Part shown: one piece after another, positions 21,307-34,664 of the stretch
Numbering within the stretch: position 1 is the first letter of the stretch
Layout of the letters: each line of letters begins with the position of its first letter
DNA from: Culex pipiens pallens
Taxonomy: Eukaryota > Arthropoda > Insecta > Diptera > Culicidae
Direction of reading: 5' to 3'
Assembly (NCBI RefSeq): GCF_016801865.2
Contig: NC_068939.1
Coordinates: 41,702,747 to 41,766,746 of the forward strand
DNA: 64,000 nt
The notes under the pieces: model-generated
Database searches by the model: none
The model's input: only the letters and a program-made list of their open reading frames with translations
Told to the model about the DNA's origin: nothing
Position numbers and translations under genes: made by a program

Positions 21307-23125
21307 TACGTATTTTGTCACATTGAACGGTTACTTTTTTGAGCAAGAGAATGGTTTAGGGTAAGAGAACGGGGTTTTAGTTATTTTGGCTCGTTGCAGA
21401 TCTTTTTTCAGATTGGTAATTTAAAAGGTCGTTGGATAAAAGTACGACTCGAGATGGCATTTTTTTTTAATTTGCACGAGTTGCATAAATTCCTATTATT
21501 GAATAAAAGTAATACTGAAAAGAGATTGTATTGTTCAATTTCAAAAACCTTATTATCAACATATTAAAAAAATATTAATCAAATTATCAATCAACATGTT
21601 CAAACCATTTACCAAGCAAAACATGTTGAAACGCTTTCCCCCAAACTCCAAGCGAAAATCATACATAATTGAACGGAACAACCTTTCTGTCCCTCTCGAA
21701 CACGGCCCCATGACCTTTTACGGCTCATCCGAACTTTTCAAGCGTTTTGTCGTAAAACGCAAGAAACAAAACCCAAAAACGAAACAACAACAACATCGCT
21801 AGACCGGTGTCGTCATCAAAAAGGACACCCTCCCCGCACAGAAAGTTCACCGCCATTTTAGCTTTCTCTTATATCGTCCTCCGATTTCCCAGGAGCGCAT
21901 CACCTCACCGGCTGAAGAGGATTAAACGAGCTGAAGCCTGCGTCCCCCGGTGGGTTTTCCTCCTTCCACGGTCCCATTGTGTGTCATTGTGCGTTTGATT
22001 TTTCTCAGAAGGCAGACCTGCCTTCCCCTCCCACTTTAAGGAGCAGCAAGTTTGCCCTTTTGACCGTAGTAAACGAACGCTTTAGCTTTTTAAAGGTTAT
22101 CTTTTGTTTTCTGGTTCTGAGATGTGAGATTTTTTTTAATCAAGGCCACGTCAAGTTACGAGTCAGTTGAGTTTTCCATCACTGAAGAAAATCCTCTCAC
22201 AATTTAAAATATCCATAAACGTAAAAAGGACCAGCGAAAACGCTTTTCAGTTCAGAGATTGAAAATAAAATTTTCCGGCCAGCGGTCATAACGAGTTTTA
22301 TTTCATCACAGCGTTTTATTTTTTTTGCGAATCAATTTAACAAGTGTCCCCAGAGGGATGGGTTGTGCTTCCGGATGCAAAACGTTCCACGAATAAATCC
22401 GTAATAAAGTGTTATTCAATATGATTTTTATACAGAAGCAGATAAAATTCCGAGGGATAAAAGGGCATCAATTCAAATTTTTATGAGTTTTACAATTTAT
22501 GCATTTTTGGAAAGAGAATTAATTGATTTGTTTAAATTAAGATTAATGATTCAGTGGAAGATTTCCAACAAATTTGAATAAGTTTTAAACCAAATTTTAA
22601 AAATACATATAGCCTAATGCAATATTGTATCTTTGAAAGGTAAATTACCCAAAAAACGCAAACCCACTTTAAATTCAGCGTCATTTTCCCAACTTTTTTT
22701 CCATTCCATGCCTCGCCCATAGCCTTGGGAGGCTGGCCTCTATTTTGGTCCACCTCGACACCAGGGACATCACGTGCGATAGTCCGGAGCCCTAGCAAGG
22801 ACAGCCAGCAGCAACAAAAAATACGCATAAACACCTTCCCTCCTGGGGACCATAACGAGTCAACAACATCCAACTTCCCAGCTGGCCGGATGGTGATGAC
22901 TTGGCTGACCTGTCTGCCTGCCGGCCAGGGCGCGAAACCTGGCTTTGATCCTGGGCTATTAGCACTAATTTAATGACACTCTGGCTTTATAGGACAGAGG
23001 GACGCTTCGTAAAACTTGGCTTTTTGGGAAACGAGTCTCGCTGTGCAAATCGGCGAGTGCAGTGAATTAGTGGTTATTTGGATGCTGATGGAATTAGGGA
23101 TGTGATTCGTTATTTTTTTTAAAGC
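21307..23125. other. Single-copy-looking island, no gene recognised
   Basis: AT-rich to about 21590. GC-richer stretches with overlapping short frames on both strands follow (21596-22170, 22532-22973). No domain, splice chain, RNA gene or repeat family recognised. Confidence 0.4.
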
Positions 23126-23790
23126 GAGCAATTCTCTCAGATTTCGGTCATTCGATTTTTTTTTGTATTTTTTAGTCCGCCTGAAACTTTTTTGGTGCCT
23201 TCGGTATGCCCAAAGAAGCCATTTTGCTTCATTGGTTTGTCCATATTATCTCCATACAAATTTGGTAGCTGTCCATACAAAAATGATGAATGAAAATTTA
23301 CAAATTTGTATCTTTTGAAGAAATTTTTTGATCGATTGGTGTCTTCGGCAATGTTGTTGGTATGGATAAGGACTACATTGAAAATAAATGATACACGGTA
23401 AAAAAATTTAGTGATTTTTAATTTAACTTTTTGTCACTAAACTTAATTTGCTAAAAAACACTGTTATTATTTTTTTTATGTATATGTTTTAGGGGACATC
23501 GAATGCCAACTTGTCAGAAATTTTCAGGTTGTGCAAAAAATCTTTGACCGAGTTAGGAATTTTCGAATCAATACAGATTTTTTCAAAATATCGAAATATG
23601 GGTCGCAAAAATTTTTCAACTTCATTTTTCGATGAAAAATCAAATTTGAATTCAAAAAGTACTTTTGTGATTTTTTTTTAAACAGGGCACCGTGTTTCAG
23701 TTATAGCCATTTTTAGGTAACTTTTTTTAAAAATAGTCGCAGTTTTTCATTTTTTGAAATTTTATCAAAAGGGCATAATAATCAATGTTT
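23126..23790 (+). mobile_element. Family A half-element, copy A2
   Basis: It begins with the intact family A terminus GAGCAATTCTCTCAGATTTC and runs through the CCTTCGGTATGCCCAAAGAA and TTTGGTAGCTGTCC blocks to about 23790. The mirror arm is absent, so the copy is a single arm, either deleted or never completed. Confidence 0.8.
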
Positions 23791-24329
23791 GGCCAAAAAC
23801 ATAAACCAAAAAAAATATTTGCAACAGCTTTAGTATTTTAAGGCAAAAAAGTACGAATATACTCATAAATTAGTTTTCCATGAAATAAACATAAAAACTT
23901 GAGAGATTTTAATTTCTAGAAAAGCAACTGAATGTATGGAAACCCCCTTACTTTGGCAATTATTTTTCAAACTTTAGAGTTAAATCAAATTTAAGGGTTT
24001 TTCTGCCTCTGAATAACATTATGATGCAATTATTTTTAATTATTCTATATATCATACACCTCCAAAAAACTGATCATTTTATCGTAAGCCTTTTTTGAAA
24101 AAAGAAGCAGAAAATTTCAAGCATCGCTTATGCCAAAAACTCGCAAAATATCCTTAATATTACGAAAATATTTCACACTTTGTATGATAAAAAGTCAAAA
24201 GGATGTTTTTTTTGTAATCAACATGGAAAACAAATTATTCTAAAAAAATTAAAAATATGACAAAATGTTTGATTTCCCTATCTAATGGAGATATGTTCGG
24301 AAGATAATAAAATAAAACAACCAACTTAT
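23791..24329. other. AT-rich spacer
   Basis: No gene or repeat structure supported. The start may still include decayed interior sequence of family A. Confidence 0.4.
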
Positions 24330-25215
24330 TCCACCTATGTGGTTTTTGCCTTTCTTACTCTTTGCCAACAATGGGTGGTATGATGGGTTTTGACACAATT
24401 TCATCATGTTTTCTTAGATTAGGAATAAAAAAGTTCACAAACATCACTAAGTGTCATTGCATGAGAGAGGGTTACCAGATTTTCAAACTTTTAAACACGT
24501 TTGAAAGGTTTTCAATTACCTAATTAGAGATTAGTCAATTAAGTGAGATCCGACCTCAAAAAAGCACATAAATATTACTTAAATCGTCAAAACTTGACAC
24601 AGGGTTGCCAGATATTCAATGTTTTGGACTCCTCGTTGGCAAGGTTTTTTGATTACCTACACGGAACAAAATCAATTCTCGAAATCGTGAATTAAATTCA
24701 CGAATTCGAGAACCACGAAGAAATATATTTACGTTTATAGTGCAAATGCACCATACTCATGAATAAATTCATTCGTAAACTTAATTCACAATTGCAAGAA
24801 ATAATTTTTTTGTGTGTATCCAACAATAGGTCGGATGATGAATCCGGACATATTTTTCGTACAGATAAACGAGATCCGGCCACAAAAAGCACCTAAATAT
24901 CACTTAAGTGGTCAACATTTCAAACAGGGTTGCCAGATCTTCGATCTTTTGCACTGGTTCGAAAGGTCTTTTTATTGCCTAACCAACAAATGATGATATT
25001 TGGGACGATTCATGGTCATTTATCTAACATTCACCGAACATTTGAACTACTTATCGAAAGCTCGTGCTGATAAAACTAAGTGACAATTCTGGTAACACAC
25101 ATACACACAAACAGACAGACATTTGTTCAGTTATCGATTCTGAGTCGATAGATATACGTGAAGGTGGGTCTATGAGTTTTATGTAAAAAGCTCATTTTTA
25201 GAGCAGGAAGGCAAA
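24330..25215 (+). repeat. Family D, diverged copy 2 with about three monomers
   Basis: It opens TTATTCCACCTATGTGGTTT and closes with a TTTTTAGAGCAGGAAGGCAAA motif. The monomer-type blocks GGGTTACCAGATTTTC, GGGTTGCCAGATATTC and GGGTTGCCAGATCTTC mark three degenerate units. A 157-bp MITE sits inside the second. This looks like the unamplified relative of the 9.4-10.9 kb array. Confidence 0.75.
24660..24816. mobile_element. Small foldback MITE with TA target duplication
   Basis: The termini CACGGAACAAAAT and CACACAAAAAAAT (inverse) lead into imperfect inverted arms with GTGAATTAAATTCACGAATT-like cores. TA flanks it at 24658-24659 and 24817-24818. Its excision would restore the monomer reading CCTATCCAACAATAGGTCGG. 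Confidence 0.75.
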
Positions 25216-25577
25216 ATTGGCAAAATTTGAGCATGGCTGTATAAAAACAGCTTTAGTTATTTGCAAAACCTTAAAATGTTGTGTTTTCACAAAATTTTTT
25301 ATTGGACTTTCAATGGGATTAAAGGGCAAGGTTAAAAGCATTTATTGGTATTGCAAGTGTCGATTTGTAGAGTTTTTGTTATAATCTTCATCATTTTATG
25401 CAAAGAAGTTTTCAAAAACATAAAAAAAATATTTTTGAATTTTTAAACAAATTTTCAGCATTTTTTTTCATTTTCGTGATTGTACTCGATTTTAAGAACA
25501 GCGGTGTCATCTAGTGGTGACTAGTGAAAAATGTTTTGCAAGATTTGTTTATTTTTGATAAAACTCTTTTTAATATA
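25216..25577. other. AT-rich spacer
   Basis: Nothing recognised apart from poly-A/T tracts. Confidence 0.4.
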
Positions 25578-26726
25578 TAGCAATTCCATTTGAAAACAGC
25601 ATAAACCAAAAAAAAAGTTCTCCGATCGGGCTCAATTTTGTTCTATGCCGTGTTACGGTGGTCTGAAAAATGGCAATTTTCGTAATTTTTCGCAAAAACC
25701 TCTTTTTTTGAAAAATCATATCTCCGCGTCATTTCATCCGATTTTAGATGTCTTAGACGCAAAAGAAAGGTGATGAGTTTGGCTATTTGAGAAAAAAAAG
25801 AAGTTTCAAAAATCTAGCTTACCATTTGAAAAAGTCGCATGAAAACTTAAAATGGCGTTTTGACCGTGTTTGGGCCAAATAGCCAATGTCTGAAAATATT
25901 TTTATCGGATTCCTCGGAAAATTTCACATTACATATCACAAAATTATCGATGTCGAACCGTACATTTCGGAGATATGATATTTTGAAAATAAAAACTGAG
26001 TTTTTCGACGGGCCACGCGCAAAAACGGGAAAATGACAAAATCGCCAAAAAATCAACTTTTTTCACTAAAACTGCGATAACTTTAAAATTTCAGCGATGA
26101 CCTATAGATGTTATGGTACCAAAAGTTGCGTCTTTTAATTACAAAAATTTTGATACCCAAACATCTATAGGTCATCGCTGAAATTTTAAAGTTATCGCAG
26201 TTTTAGTGAAAAAAGTTGATTTTTTGTCGATTTCGTCATTTTCCCGTTTTTGCGCGTGGCGCGTCGAAAAACTCAGTTTTTATTTTCAAAATATCATATC
26301 TCCGAAACGTACGGTTCGACATCGCCAATTTTTTGATAAGTTATGGGAAATTTTCCGAGGAATCCGATAAAAATATTTTCAGACATAGGCTCGTTGGTCC
26401 AGAAACGGTCAAAACTCCATTTTAAGTTTTCATGCGACTTTTTCAAATGGTAAGCTAGATTTTTGAAACTTCTTACTTTTTTTCCCATATAGCCTTTCTT
26501 TTGCGTCTAAGACATCTAAATCGGATGAAATGGCGTGGAGATATGATTTTTCGAAAAAAAGGTTTTTGCGAAAAATGATGAAAATTGACATTTTTCAGAC
26601 CACCCTAACACAGCGTAGGTCACCCTAATGGCCAAACAAAAAAATACGGGTCTAATTATTTTGGCCAAGGAACCCCCAGAAAAACGGAGAATTTTCGGTT
26701 TAGGCTCTTTTCAAATGGAATTGCTG
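25578..26726. mobile_element. Family E foldback element with TA target duplication
   Basis: 1149 bp. The outer ends are TAGCAATTCCATTTGAAAA and its inverse TTTTCAAATGGAATTGCTG, with TA at 25576-25577 and 26727-26728. Long inverted arms (about 25660-26122 and 26158-26620) share TCCGAGGAATCCGATAAAAA-type and CAGCGATGACCTATAGATG blocks around a spacer of about 35 bp. There is no coding frame. Half-copies lie at 50096-50500 and 55171-55575. Tc1/mariner-type by target site. Confidence 0.85.
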
Positions 26727-26728
26727 TA

Positions 26729-29036
26729 TAATTGTAGTTTGACTATTCCAATGAAACGATTTAAGTAATGCTCAAATTCGAACTAATTGAAAAAACTCCT
26801 TTAATATTGCAAAAAAAAAAAACCATTCGAAAATGCAAAATGTTGAAAAAAGATTCCATAAACTATTTTCAGAACTGATCATGATGGAATGAATAGAAAA
26901 ACTAGCAAAAATAAAATAGATTTGCTTAGAATATTATGCTAAAGTTTGTTTATGGTTTGACTATTTCATATAAGCGATTTTTTTTAAATAAATTTTTAAA
27001 CACTATTAACAAAATAACTGTTTTTTAAAACAATTTAAAGAACTGCGTAAATTTAACAAAATACAAAAGTAATAACATTTTTTTAAACGAACACCTTATG
27101 GCATTTGACATTTTATCTCCTAAATTTTATGTTTGTGTATATTTTTGGACAAGGCTCAAGTCCGAAAATATGGATTTTCGTATTTTAATTACACATACTG
27201 TATAAAATCTGTTTCAGCAAAGTCACATGGAACAAATCGTGGCAACTTGACCTAGATTTTGTAAAAAATAATTGTCTGCTTTCTAATGCAACTGAAGATT
27301 CAAAAATGATTAAAAATGTGGACAACCTTTAGATAAAAAAAAATCTTTTGATTGTCTTATAGGACATTTTTCATGCGTTCAGATGCCTAAAATAGCGGGA
27401 AATTGACAAGAATTTTTTTTCGGGAGATTGATGAGAAATCTCTTTAATTTTTTTTGCGTTAGATTTTCTTAATATTCATTGTAATCTTTTTAACTGCAGT
27501 TCCGCAAAATTTATGTTTTATGTGTTATTTTTTCTTAAAAATGGGAAACATAAGTCAAAATAAATTTTGAAAATTAATTTTAAACTGAGTTTTTTAATAA
27601 GTTGTATTTTTTTCGAGGATTAAAATCAAATTCATACATAGTTTTTACAAAAATAAATAGATTATTGAATATTAATTCTGAGAACGACAATATCATGGCT
27701 GGAACCAAAAACTGAAATACTCTTGACACTCTCCCAGTACCTCCATTTTTTCCATTCACAACATCTTCATTCATTGAATATCATCATAACATCGGCCACC
27801 CGCACCACACCACACACTTATTTTCCAAATCCACTTAGCGCTGCTGCTGTTGTCAGATTAAGTGTTTCCGATCTTTCGCACCACTCTCTGCGAATGCCTT
27901 ACGGCCGTTTTGTCTTTGTGCTCGGAAAGCTTCAAAGCTTGCCCGCAGGACTAGCCCACAAAAATAATAAACAATTTCGGCACGAGCGGTGGTGAAGGAT
28001 ATCCATCCATGGGGGGAGGGAAATTGAATACCAAGTAGATTATCAAGTTTGTCATTACTTGAAGGCTGTTTGGGAAGTGTTTGTTGGTGAGTGTTTTGGT
28101 ATCAATCGGGATTAATATTATGGCGTATTAAATTTATTCAAAGAGTTTTGAAGTCGAAAGATTTACAAAATTTTATAAGTAAATTAATGACTTCATCGTA
28201 GAAATTCCTTTCAAAAAACGTTGAAAGCTCAACTAGCAAAACAACACCATTCCAAACTCGGTACAAGTCGTCTTATGGCAAAACCCAGGTGCACCTTTCA
28301 TTCGCCAAGGGACACGTGATTCCATCTGAGCAAAAATCGTTTTCCAAGACACGTGTAGGCCTTGCAACCATGACTGGTGGACAGTGGCTCCCCAAAGGTA
28401 AGCAATTCACGTACTTTATAATCATACCAAACGGATCTGGCCATCAAGATCGCCCCAGGCTCATCTTTCATGAATGGCAAAAAGAAGAAAAAAAGTTAGA
28501 CAGTAACACCTTCCATTTGAAGCCCACATTCACAGACTGTGCAGCACATTGACAGCACGAGATTTTTCTATGATTTTTGTGTTCATGCCTTTGCAGCACA
28601 TAAACAGCATCTAAGAAAAAAAAGGTAGTCAAAGATGTTGTTGCTGTCGGCAGGCCTTGCGTTGGTTGATGGCGATGCCGATGATGATAATGGCGATAAC
28701 GTGATGTGTTGTACACACGTCACTGGCACTGGCGCCTTAATTCGAATTTTTATGGGAAAACCTGACTGCGACTGCGTGCCGCCTCGCCAGGGACGTGCTC
28801 GATTTATGGTGAGTTTCATCTGCGAGAGATGTAAAAGTGACCACCGTAGAACTGATGGATGATTAATGCTGCTGGCAAAATAAGGAAAACTGAATATTTT
28901 GACTGGCGAAAACGATTTGCACCGTACACGGACAGAAAACCTGTAGGCAAATCCAATCAGCTATAAAAAGCAAGTTTTTAAATGAATTCTTTCGAAAAAA
29001 ACTTATCTTTATTGAAAAAAAAAATGTTCTGAAGTC
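26729..29036. other. Spacer, no gene recognised
   Basis: AT-rich to about 27715, then a GC-richer single-copy-looking part (27720-28900) with overlapping short frames on both strands and no recognisable domain. Confidence 0.4.
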
Positions 29037-29280
29037 ACAGCAATTTCCCGTTACTCAACTGTCAAAAATAGATAAACAAATCATTTTATGGGAAATGTAA
29101 TGTAATTTTCGAATCTGCAATAATCCTGACAGGTCATTTTGCAATTTAAAACAAAAAAAATCTTTTTGAAATTACGAGATCTTTGCATCTTTGCAGGGTT
29201 TCTTTTTAGAGTGGACCAATGCTCTCAAAGTTTTAGAGCAGACAAAAATAATTATTTTTGTTTATAATTCATGCTTCTTG
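29037..29280 (+). repeat. Family B arm fragment B3
   Basis: A diverged stretch matching the inner arm of family B: ATTTCCCGTTACTCAACTGT, TTTTATGGGAAATGTAATGT, and GCAGGGTTTCTTTTTAGAGT in order. Both element ends are missing. Confidence 0.6.
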
Positions 29281-30409
29281 CTTCTCGATTCCTGCAAGTT
29301 TTTCATCTCTAAATTACATTCAGTTTTAAAAATGTAATATTTTCAACAAAAAGTCACGAAAATTTCAAGGATATACATTAAATTTTAAGTACATGTACTG
29401 TACACACTACCCAACTTGCATAAAAAGGTCATCTCGTTAATTTTGTTTGTTTAATTAGGAAATTGTTTAATTAGGAAATAATTCTGCTCATAAAAAGGTG
29501 ATTAAATATTTTCTTTTATATGAAGTTGGCAGTGTTTTAAAATTAAAAAAAAAAACTTTTTCAACAGAGTACTTCATACAACAATAACATTTCATTCATT
29601 AATTTTTTAATTTTAATCATTTTTTATTTCGCTTTCAAGTTTTAATTGGGCCATTAGGGAATATGATGATTCTTTAATAAACGAAGCAATATAAAAAAGC
29701 AAATTTCAAGCTTGTTTGGAAAAAAATAAAAAGAAAATATTACAAAAAACTTTTTATGTTTATTGCTAATGAAATCCAAGATATCATTAAATTGATGAGA
29801 ATATGTACTATCCCCAAATTTCACGACTTGTTCCAAGTTTTAGTAAAAAAAATAAAATTTTAAATATTCATAAACCCCATTTGAATAAAAACGCTTATAT
29901 TTTTTTTCAAATCATTCAAAATATTTTTTTAAATCGTTTGTACACGTATTTCAATGATTTTTTTTTTTAATAAAATGTTTTGTTCCCTGTTTTTTTTAAG
30001 TTTGCGAGGTGGAGCGAGACAAAATTAACTGTTGTTAATAAAAAACATCTTTAGTGATACTGTAACCTGTTTGAAATGTACATGCTTAAGCAAAAATATT
30101 TTGGTAATGTTGACAAGGAATTTTTTTTTATGCTTTAAATTGACGAAATCCAGTCTGCAACCCGCTAAGATCACCATCTCCATGCGAATGCGAATGCTAT
30201 GCATTGGAAATCCACAAAAATTGAAAATATTTTTTTTCCAGGCATGCTAAATATGATTTCACACGCAGGAAAATGCATTTCTAATTCCTTTATGTTGGTA
30301 AGACTACTACTTTCTTAAAAATTTTGAAGTTTTTCGATAATTTTTTTTTGCCCCCTGATTTTTCAAACCAATTTTGAAGAGGAACGACATAAACTTTGAA
30401 AAATATTGG
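29281..30409. other. AT-rich spacer
   Basis: Very AT-rich with long homopolymers. No feature supported. Confidence 0.4.
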
Positions 30410-31330
30410 CAACGGCCTTAGTTGTTTTGTGAAAATTTCGAGTATTTAAAAAAAATTGTTATTGCTTTTGAAATATATGAAAAAAATCCCGATCATTTGA
30501 TACCCATACAGTAAAAACTTGAATTGTAAGTATTTTAAAAAAATACGTAGCTTTGCGAATTTTACCATATTAAAAAAATGTGTTATTACTTTCGAAATGT
30601 ACGAAAAAATCCCGATCATTCGATACCCATATTGCAACATTTTTTAATTTTCAGTATTTTCTTCGAAATTAAGTATTTTTTTAAAAAATAGTATTCCACA
30701 AAAAAATATTATTTCTATCGAAATGCATGACGATTTTTTTTTATTTTTTGATACAACTGTTAATTACTAAAAATGGATTTTTTATTCGAAATAAAAGGTT
30801 TTTTTGTGAAAATTTTTAGTATTTCACAAACAATATTATTGCTCTCGAAATGCATCAAAAATTTCCGGTCATTTGATACCCATATTGTAAAATACTGAAA
30901 ATTTGAGCATTTTTTCGAAAATACATAGATTTGTGATAATTTCGAGTATTTTCAAAAATGTGTGTTTTAACTAACGAAATGTTTGAAAAATCCCGATCAT
31001 TTGAAACCCATATTGTAAAAACTGAAAATTTTAGTATTTTTCCAAAAAATACGTAGTTTTGTGAAAATTTTGAGTATTCCACAAAACATATTATTGTTAT
31101 CGAAATGTATAAAAAATTCCGATTATTTGATACCCATAATGTAAAAAACTTTATTATTGAGTATTTTTTCGAAAATACGTATTTTTAATTTTAATTATTT
31201 TTAAAAAATATGTGTTATAACTTTCGAAATGCATGAAAAATTCCGATCATTTGATACCCGTATAGCATTTTTTTGAGAAACAAAAAACAGGAAAAATACG
31301 TATTTTGAGAAAAATTTTCATGTAATTATA
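30410..31330. repeat. Degenerate tandem array, period near 125 bp, about seven units
   Basis: The marker CCGATCATTTGATACCCAT or a variant begins near 30489, 30612, 30865, 30993, 31119 and 31243, with an eroded one near 30740. Spacing is 123-128 bp. Each unit also has TCGAAATGCATGAAAAAT and TTGAGTATTTTTCGAAAATACG-type blocks. Substitutions and small indels are frequent, so the array is old. Confidence 0.85.
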
Positions 31331-32785
31331 ATTGCAATAGATACCTGACATAATCCCCATTCCAAAACACTATATTTTTTTTTAAGTTTAGTTAATTTTT
31401 CATAGGATTATAGCCAATGTCTCCCATATTGCATAACCGAGGCAACTGTCCCGGTTATGATTCGTGCAGTTGCCTCGATTAAGCAATGTGACTGTATATT
31501 ATTCAATAGGAGGATTATGCATTTACAATCTAAAAAACAGAGTAAATGAAACAACAGAAGATCTTCAACTGTATTCACGCTCGAAAAAGAATCATTAAAA
31601 ACAATCGAAAAACAAACACTTTGAGCAATTTAAATCTTCAAACAGCGTAAATCACAACAAAACTCATTCAAATTTTCACTGGAAAACGTAAGTTTTCCAC
31701 AATCGCAAAGTAAAATCTGCGCAAATAATGTAAACCACATCCCCCTGCCATTCGTCATCCTCAATTCAAATGATAACAAATTCCAAAACGCTCCCATGCT
31801 GCACCAAGGGTTAGCAAAATAAAGCAACACTCCTCGAATCAGCGCAAACTTTTAACCAACCGCACTCACGTGCAAAGGAAAGCTCATTACTGGTGAAAAA
31901 CTGGGGGGTGTTTTCCTCCAAATCCTTTCGTGAAGAGAAGACAGTTTATTTGTCTCGAAAAACACCAGACTGACGAATTCGAGCAGAAGAAACACACGTG
32001 CGGTCTAGGTTTTTTTTTTCTTTCTAAAATTGTTGAAATCAACAGAATGAGAATAAAAAAAAATCACGAATTTTTAGTCCTTTCGAAAATCTTAGCTGGA
32101 AATGTGAAACGCACGTTTCTGCACGAGTGCCATTTGGAACATGTGAAATTGCAGATTTGCGGAATGTTAACCACCCACGCCGCTTCGCTCGGGATGGGGT
32201 TTCGAAAATCTGGCTAAATGTTGCTTCGTGGTCTGGAACCAGCAAGAAACCCCCATTTTGTGTCATCATTATAACGAAAATTGTGGAGAATGCCCGGTGG
32301 GGGGGAATGAAACAATAACGCATCATAAACCATTTCGGGAGCATACGAAACGTACTGAAATTCGAGGAATTTTGATGAACTTGAGTTTTCGGCAACTTTA
32401 AGCAATACACATTTGAAGCTTCTCGAATAAAGTGAATCAGTTTGGAGAAACCGAGTTATTTATAAAATTTTTAATATTTTTTAGAAAATCACAAATAAAT
32501 GGCTCAATTCCACCTGACATTGATTTCCAGCGTCGCTGCTTTCCGCAAAGTCCGCTCGTTTTCGTCATCGTTATTATTTTTATATTATTGCCAGCGCCAT
32601 TTCCTCGAATCTGGCCGCAGATCGTTTTCTCTCCATCGCGATGGAACGCCGAGCCGTGAACAAATCAAAGAGAGTCGATTCTGCCGGGATGATGGTTCGA
32701 TTTCTCCTCTTATTAAGCCGTCCGTTAGAATGAGCCCATTTCGGTTATTTTCATCTGGCGCTAATATCGAGGAAATGGCTTTTGC
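31331..32785. other. Spacer, no gene recognised
   Basis: The GC-richer part (about 31850-32780) holds overlapping frames up to 123 codons on both strands, with no recognisable domain. No repeat family. Confidence 0.4.
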
Positions 32786-32894
32786 TAGGGTGGCTCTTGT
32801 GTTGAAATTTGGTGACGATACACAAACTATTTTTTTTTAATATTTTCACAGGTTTTTAGAACAAAAAGCCTGTTTTCTGCCAAGAACCACCCTA
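32786..32894. mobile_element. Short TAGGGTGG-ended MITE
   Basis: 109 bp. The left end TAGGGTGGCTCTTG and the right end CAAGAACCACCCTA are inverse copies with one mismatch. The flanks show no clear 8-bp duplication, so the insertion is old or its ends are slightly misplaced. Confidence 0.6.
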
Positions 32895-34662
32895 CCGTAC
32901 CCTCTGTCTAATTTCACCGACAAAAGCCAGCTCATTCTGGCGCCACCGGAAATTCCGGCCATTGTTGCGGCGCGGAAGCCAAAAAATGTCTTCGTCAAAT
33001 AAGCCCCAAACAATTACGCCAAATGAGGACGGATGGTGGTGCGACCCGGCGGCAGAAATAACGATATAAAATGGTCCAGACCAGAACAAATTGTTGTTTC
33101 TCGTCCTCCTCCACCGATGGATGATCTAAATTGATGCCAATAAAGTCACACTTCCACCACCCACGCCAGATGACCACTACTACTACAGTTATCCTAGACA
33201 ATTATTTGTGGCCAATTTTTTTTCTTTGCTTGAAATTTTGTCGACCTGATAAACACTCCAATAGATTTTAAGATTATCTGAAGACTACACAAAAGTTATC
33301 TTTCGGCACACTGTGCAAAAAAATGTTAAAATATTTTTTTTGCAGGATTTAAAAATCTTTGAAATACATTCAGAACAATTTGAATTTTTTAAGAAATATA
33401 CTAAAAAAACTATTTTTTTTTCGACAAAAAAGTCTCTGAGAACCCACCGTGCAAACCCATTGTCCGGCGGAAAAGCGAGATAAAACAGCCCGCTTTTCCG
33501 CTCATCTGCGATTGAAGATGAAAATAATTGCTTTCTGATTGAATAATGCATCGCGATTGTGGTTTGCGGTGGGCAAATATGATCGTTTTATTGATTGGAA
33601 TTTTCCCTAGCGGTGGTGTCTTGGCACTCACACGTGTCAGACGACCATCGGGAGATGTGCCTCTGGAATGGGCAGATTGCATTTAGCTGATTGTTTTCTC
33701 AATTTCTCTGATTGCAAGTACGATAGGAGAGTTTGCCAAATTGACAGTTTGTGCATGTGATAACTATTATTTTATCTTATATCTGTACTAATTTTGTATT
33801 AAACAAAAATGTTTGTAGTAAAGTCACCAACAAGTTGCTTCGCTCAACTTTCAAGAAATTCTCCAAAGCACAACGCTTCACGTACCAAAATTGCTCAATC
33901 GTCCGGAACATTAACCCATCAACTCTGGATTGTTGGGACGCACTACCAATCATAGCAAAAAAAACGAGCGTAAAAATGGAAATCTCCAAGCGTAGCGTTC
34001 GTTTGTTCTTTCCCTACGCTTATTATCCACAAATCCAACAAAGAAAGCTTCATTCAACGAACCTTAGCTTTTATGGGCACGGTGAATGACTGCGACAACG
34101 ATCATCGCCCCTCCCGAATGATGATGATGATTTGGAGTTGTTGTCATCCCCAAAACGCGACACCCGCAGCCCCGTGTCACGATTTACCAATAAAATTTCC
34201 ACCCGCACCCAAACTCGCTGGTGGAGGGAAGGCGAAACACTCTATTTTTATTTCCGGGCTTATGTCTTATGCTTGTAGTTTAGATTAGGCTGATAACGGG
34301 GAATGCCATCCGGACAAATTGGTTCCAGGAGCTCGTCTCCCGTTACCACGTCCAACGCCTTGCCTCATCAAGGCCGTTAGCGTTCGTTTTTTTTTGTTAC
34401 CATCCCTGACATCAAAAGGATAAAATAAAGAGCGAAACAAATTGAAATCAATTTGATGAATTGGATTGGGTAAGGACCGTTTACACGGTTGAGTAAATTA
34501 CAAAAAATGAAATAACTCAAAAATCGCGCTACAAAACAATTGCAAGCTCAAAATACTTTTTAAAATCATGTTGAGATTAAACCCGTCGTCATGCCTACTG
34601 AGTCACGTCACGTCACGTTAAAGTCACGTTAAAAAAATAAACAACAACTTTTTTTTTGCAAA
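32895..34662. other. Single-copy-looking island, no gene recognised
   Basis: GC-richer stretches at 32890-33190 and 34070-34390 are separated by AT-rich sequence. Short frames on both strands show no domains. Confidence 0.4.
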
Positions 34663-34664
34663 TA

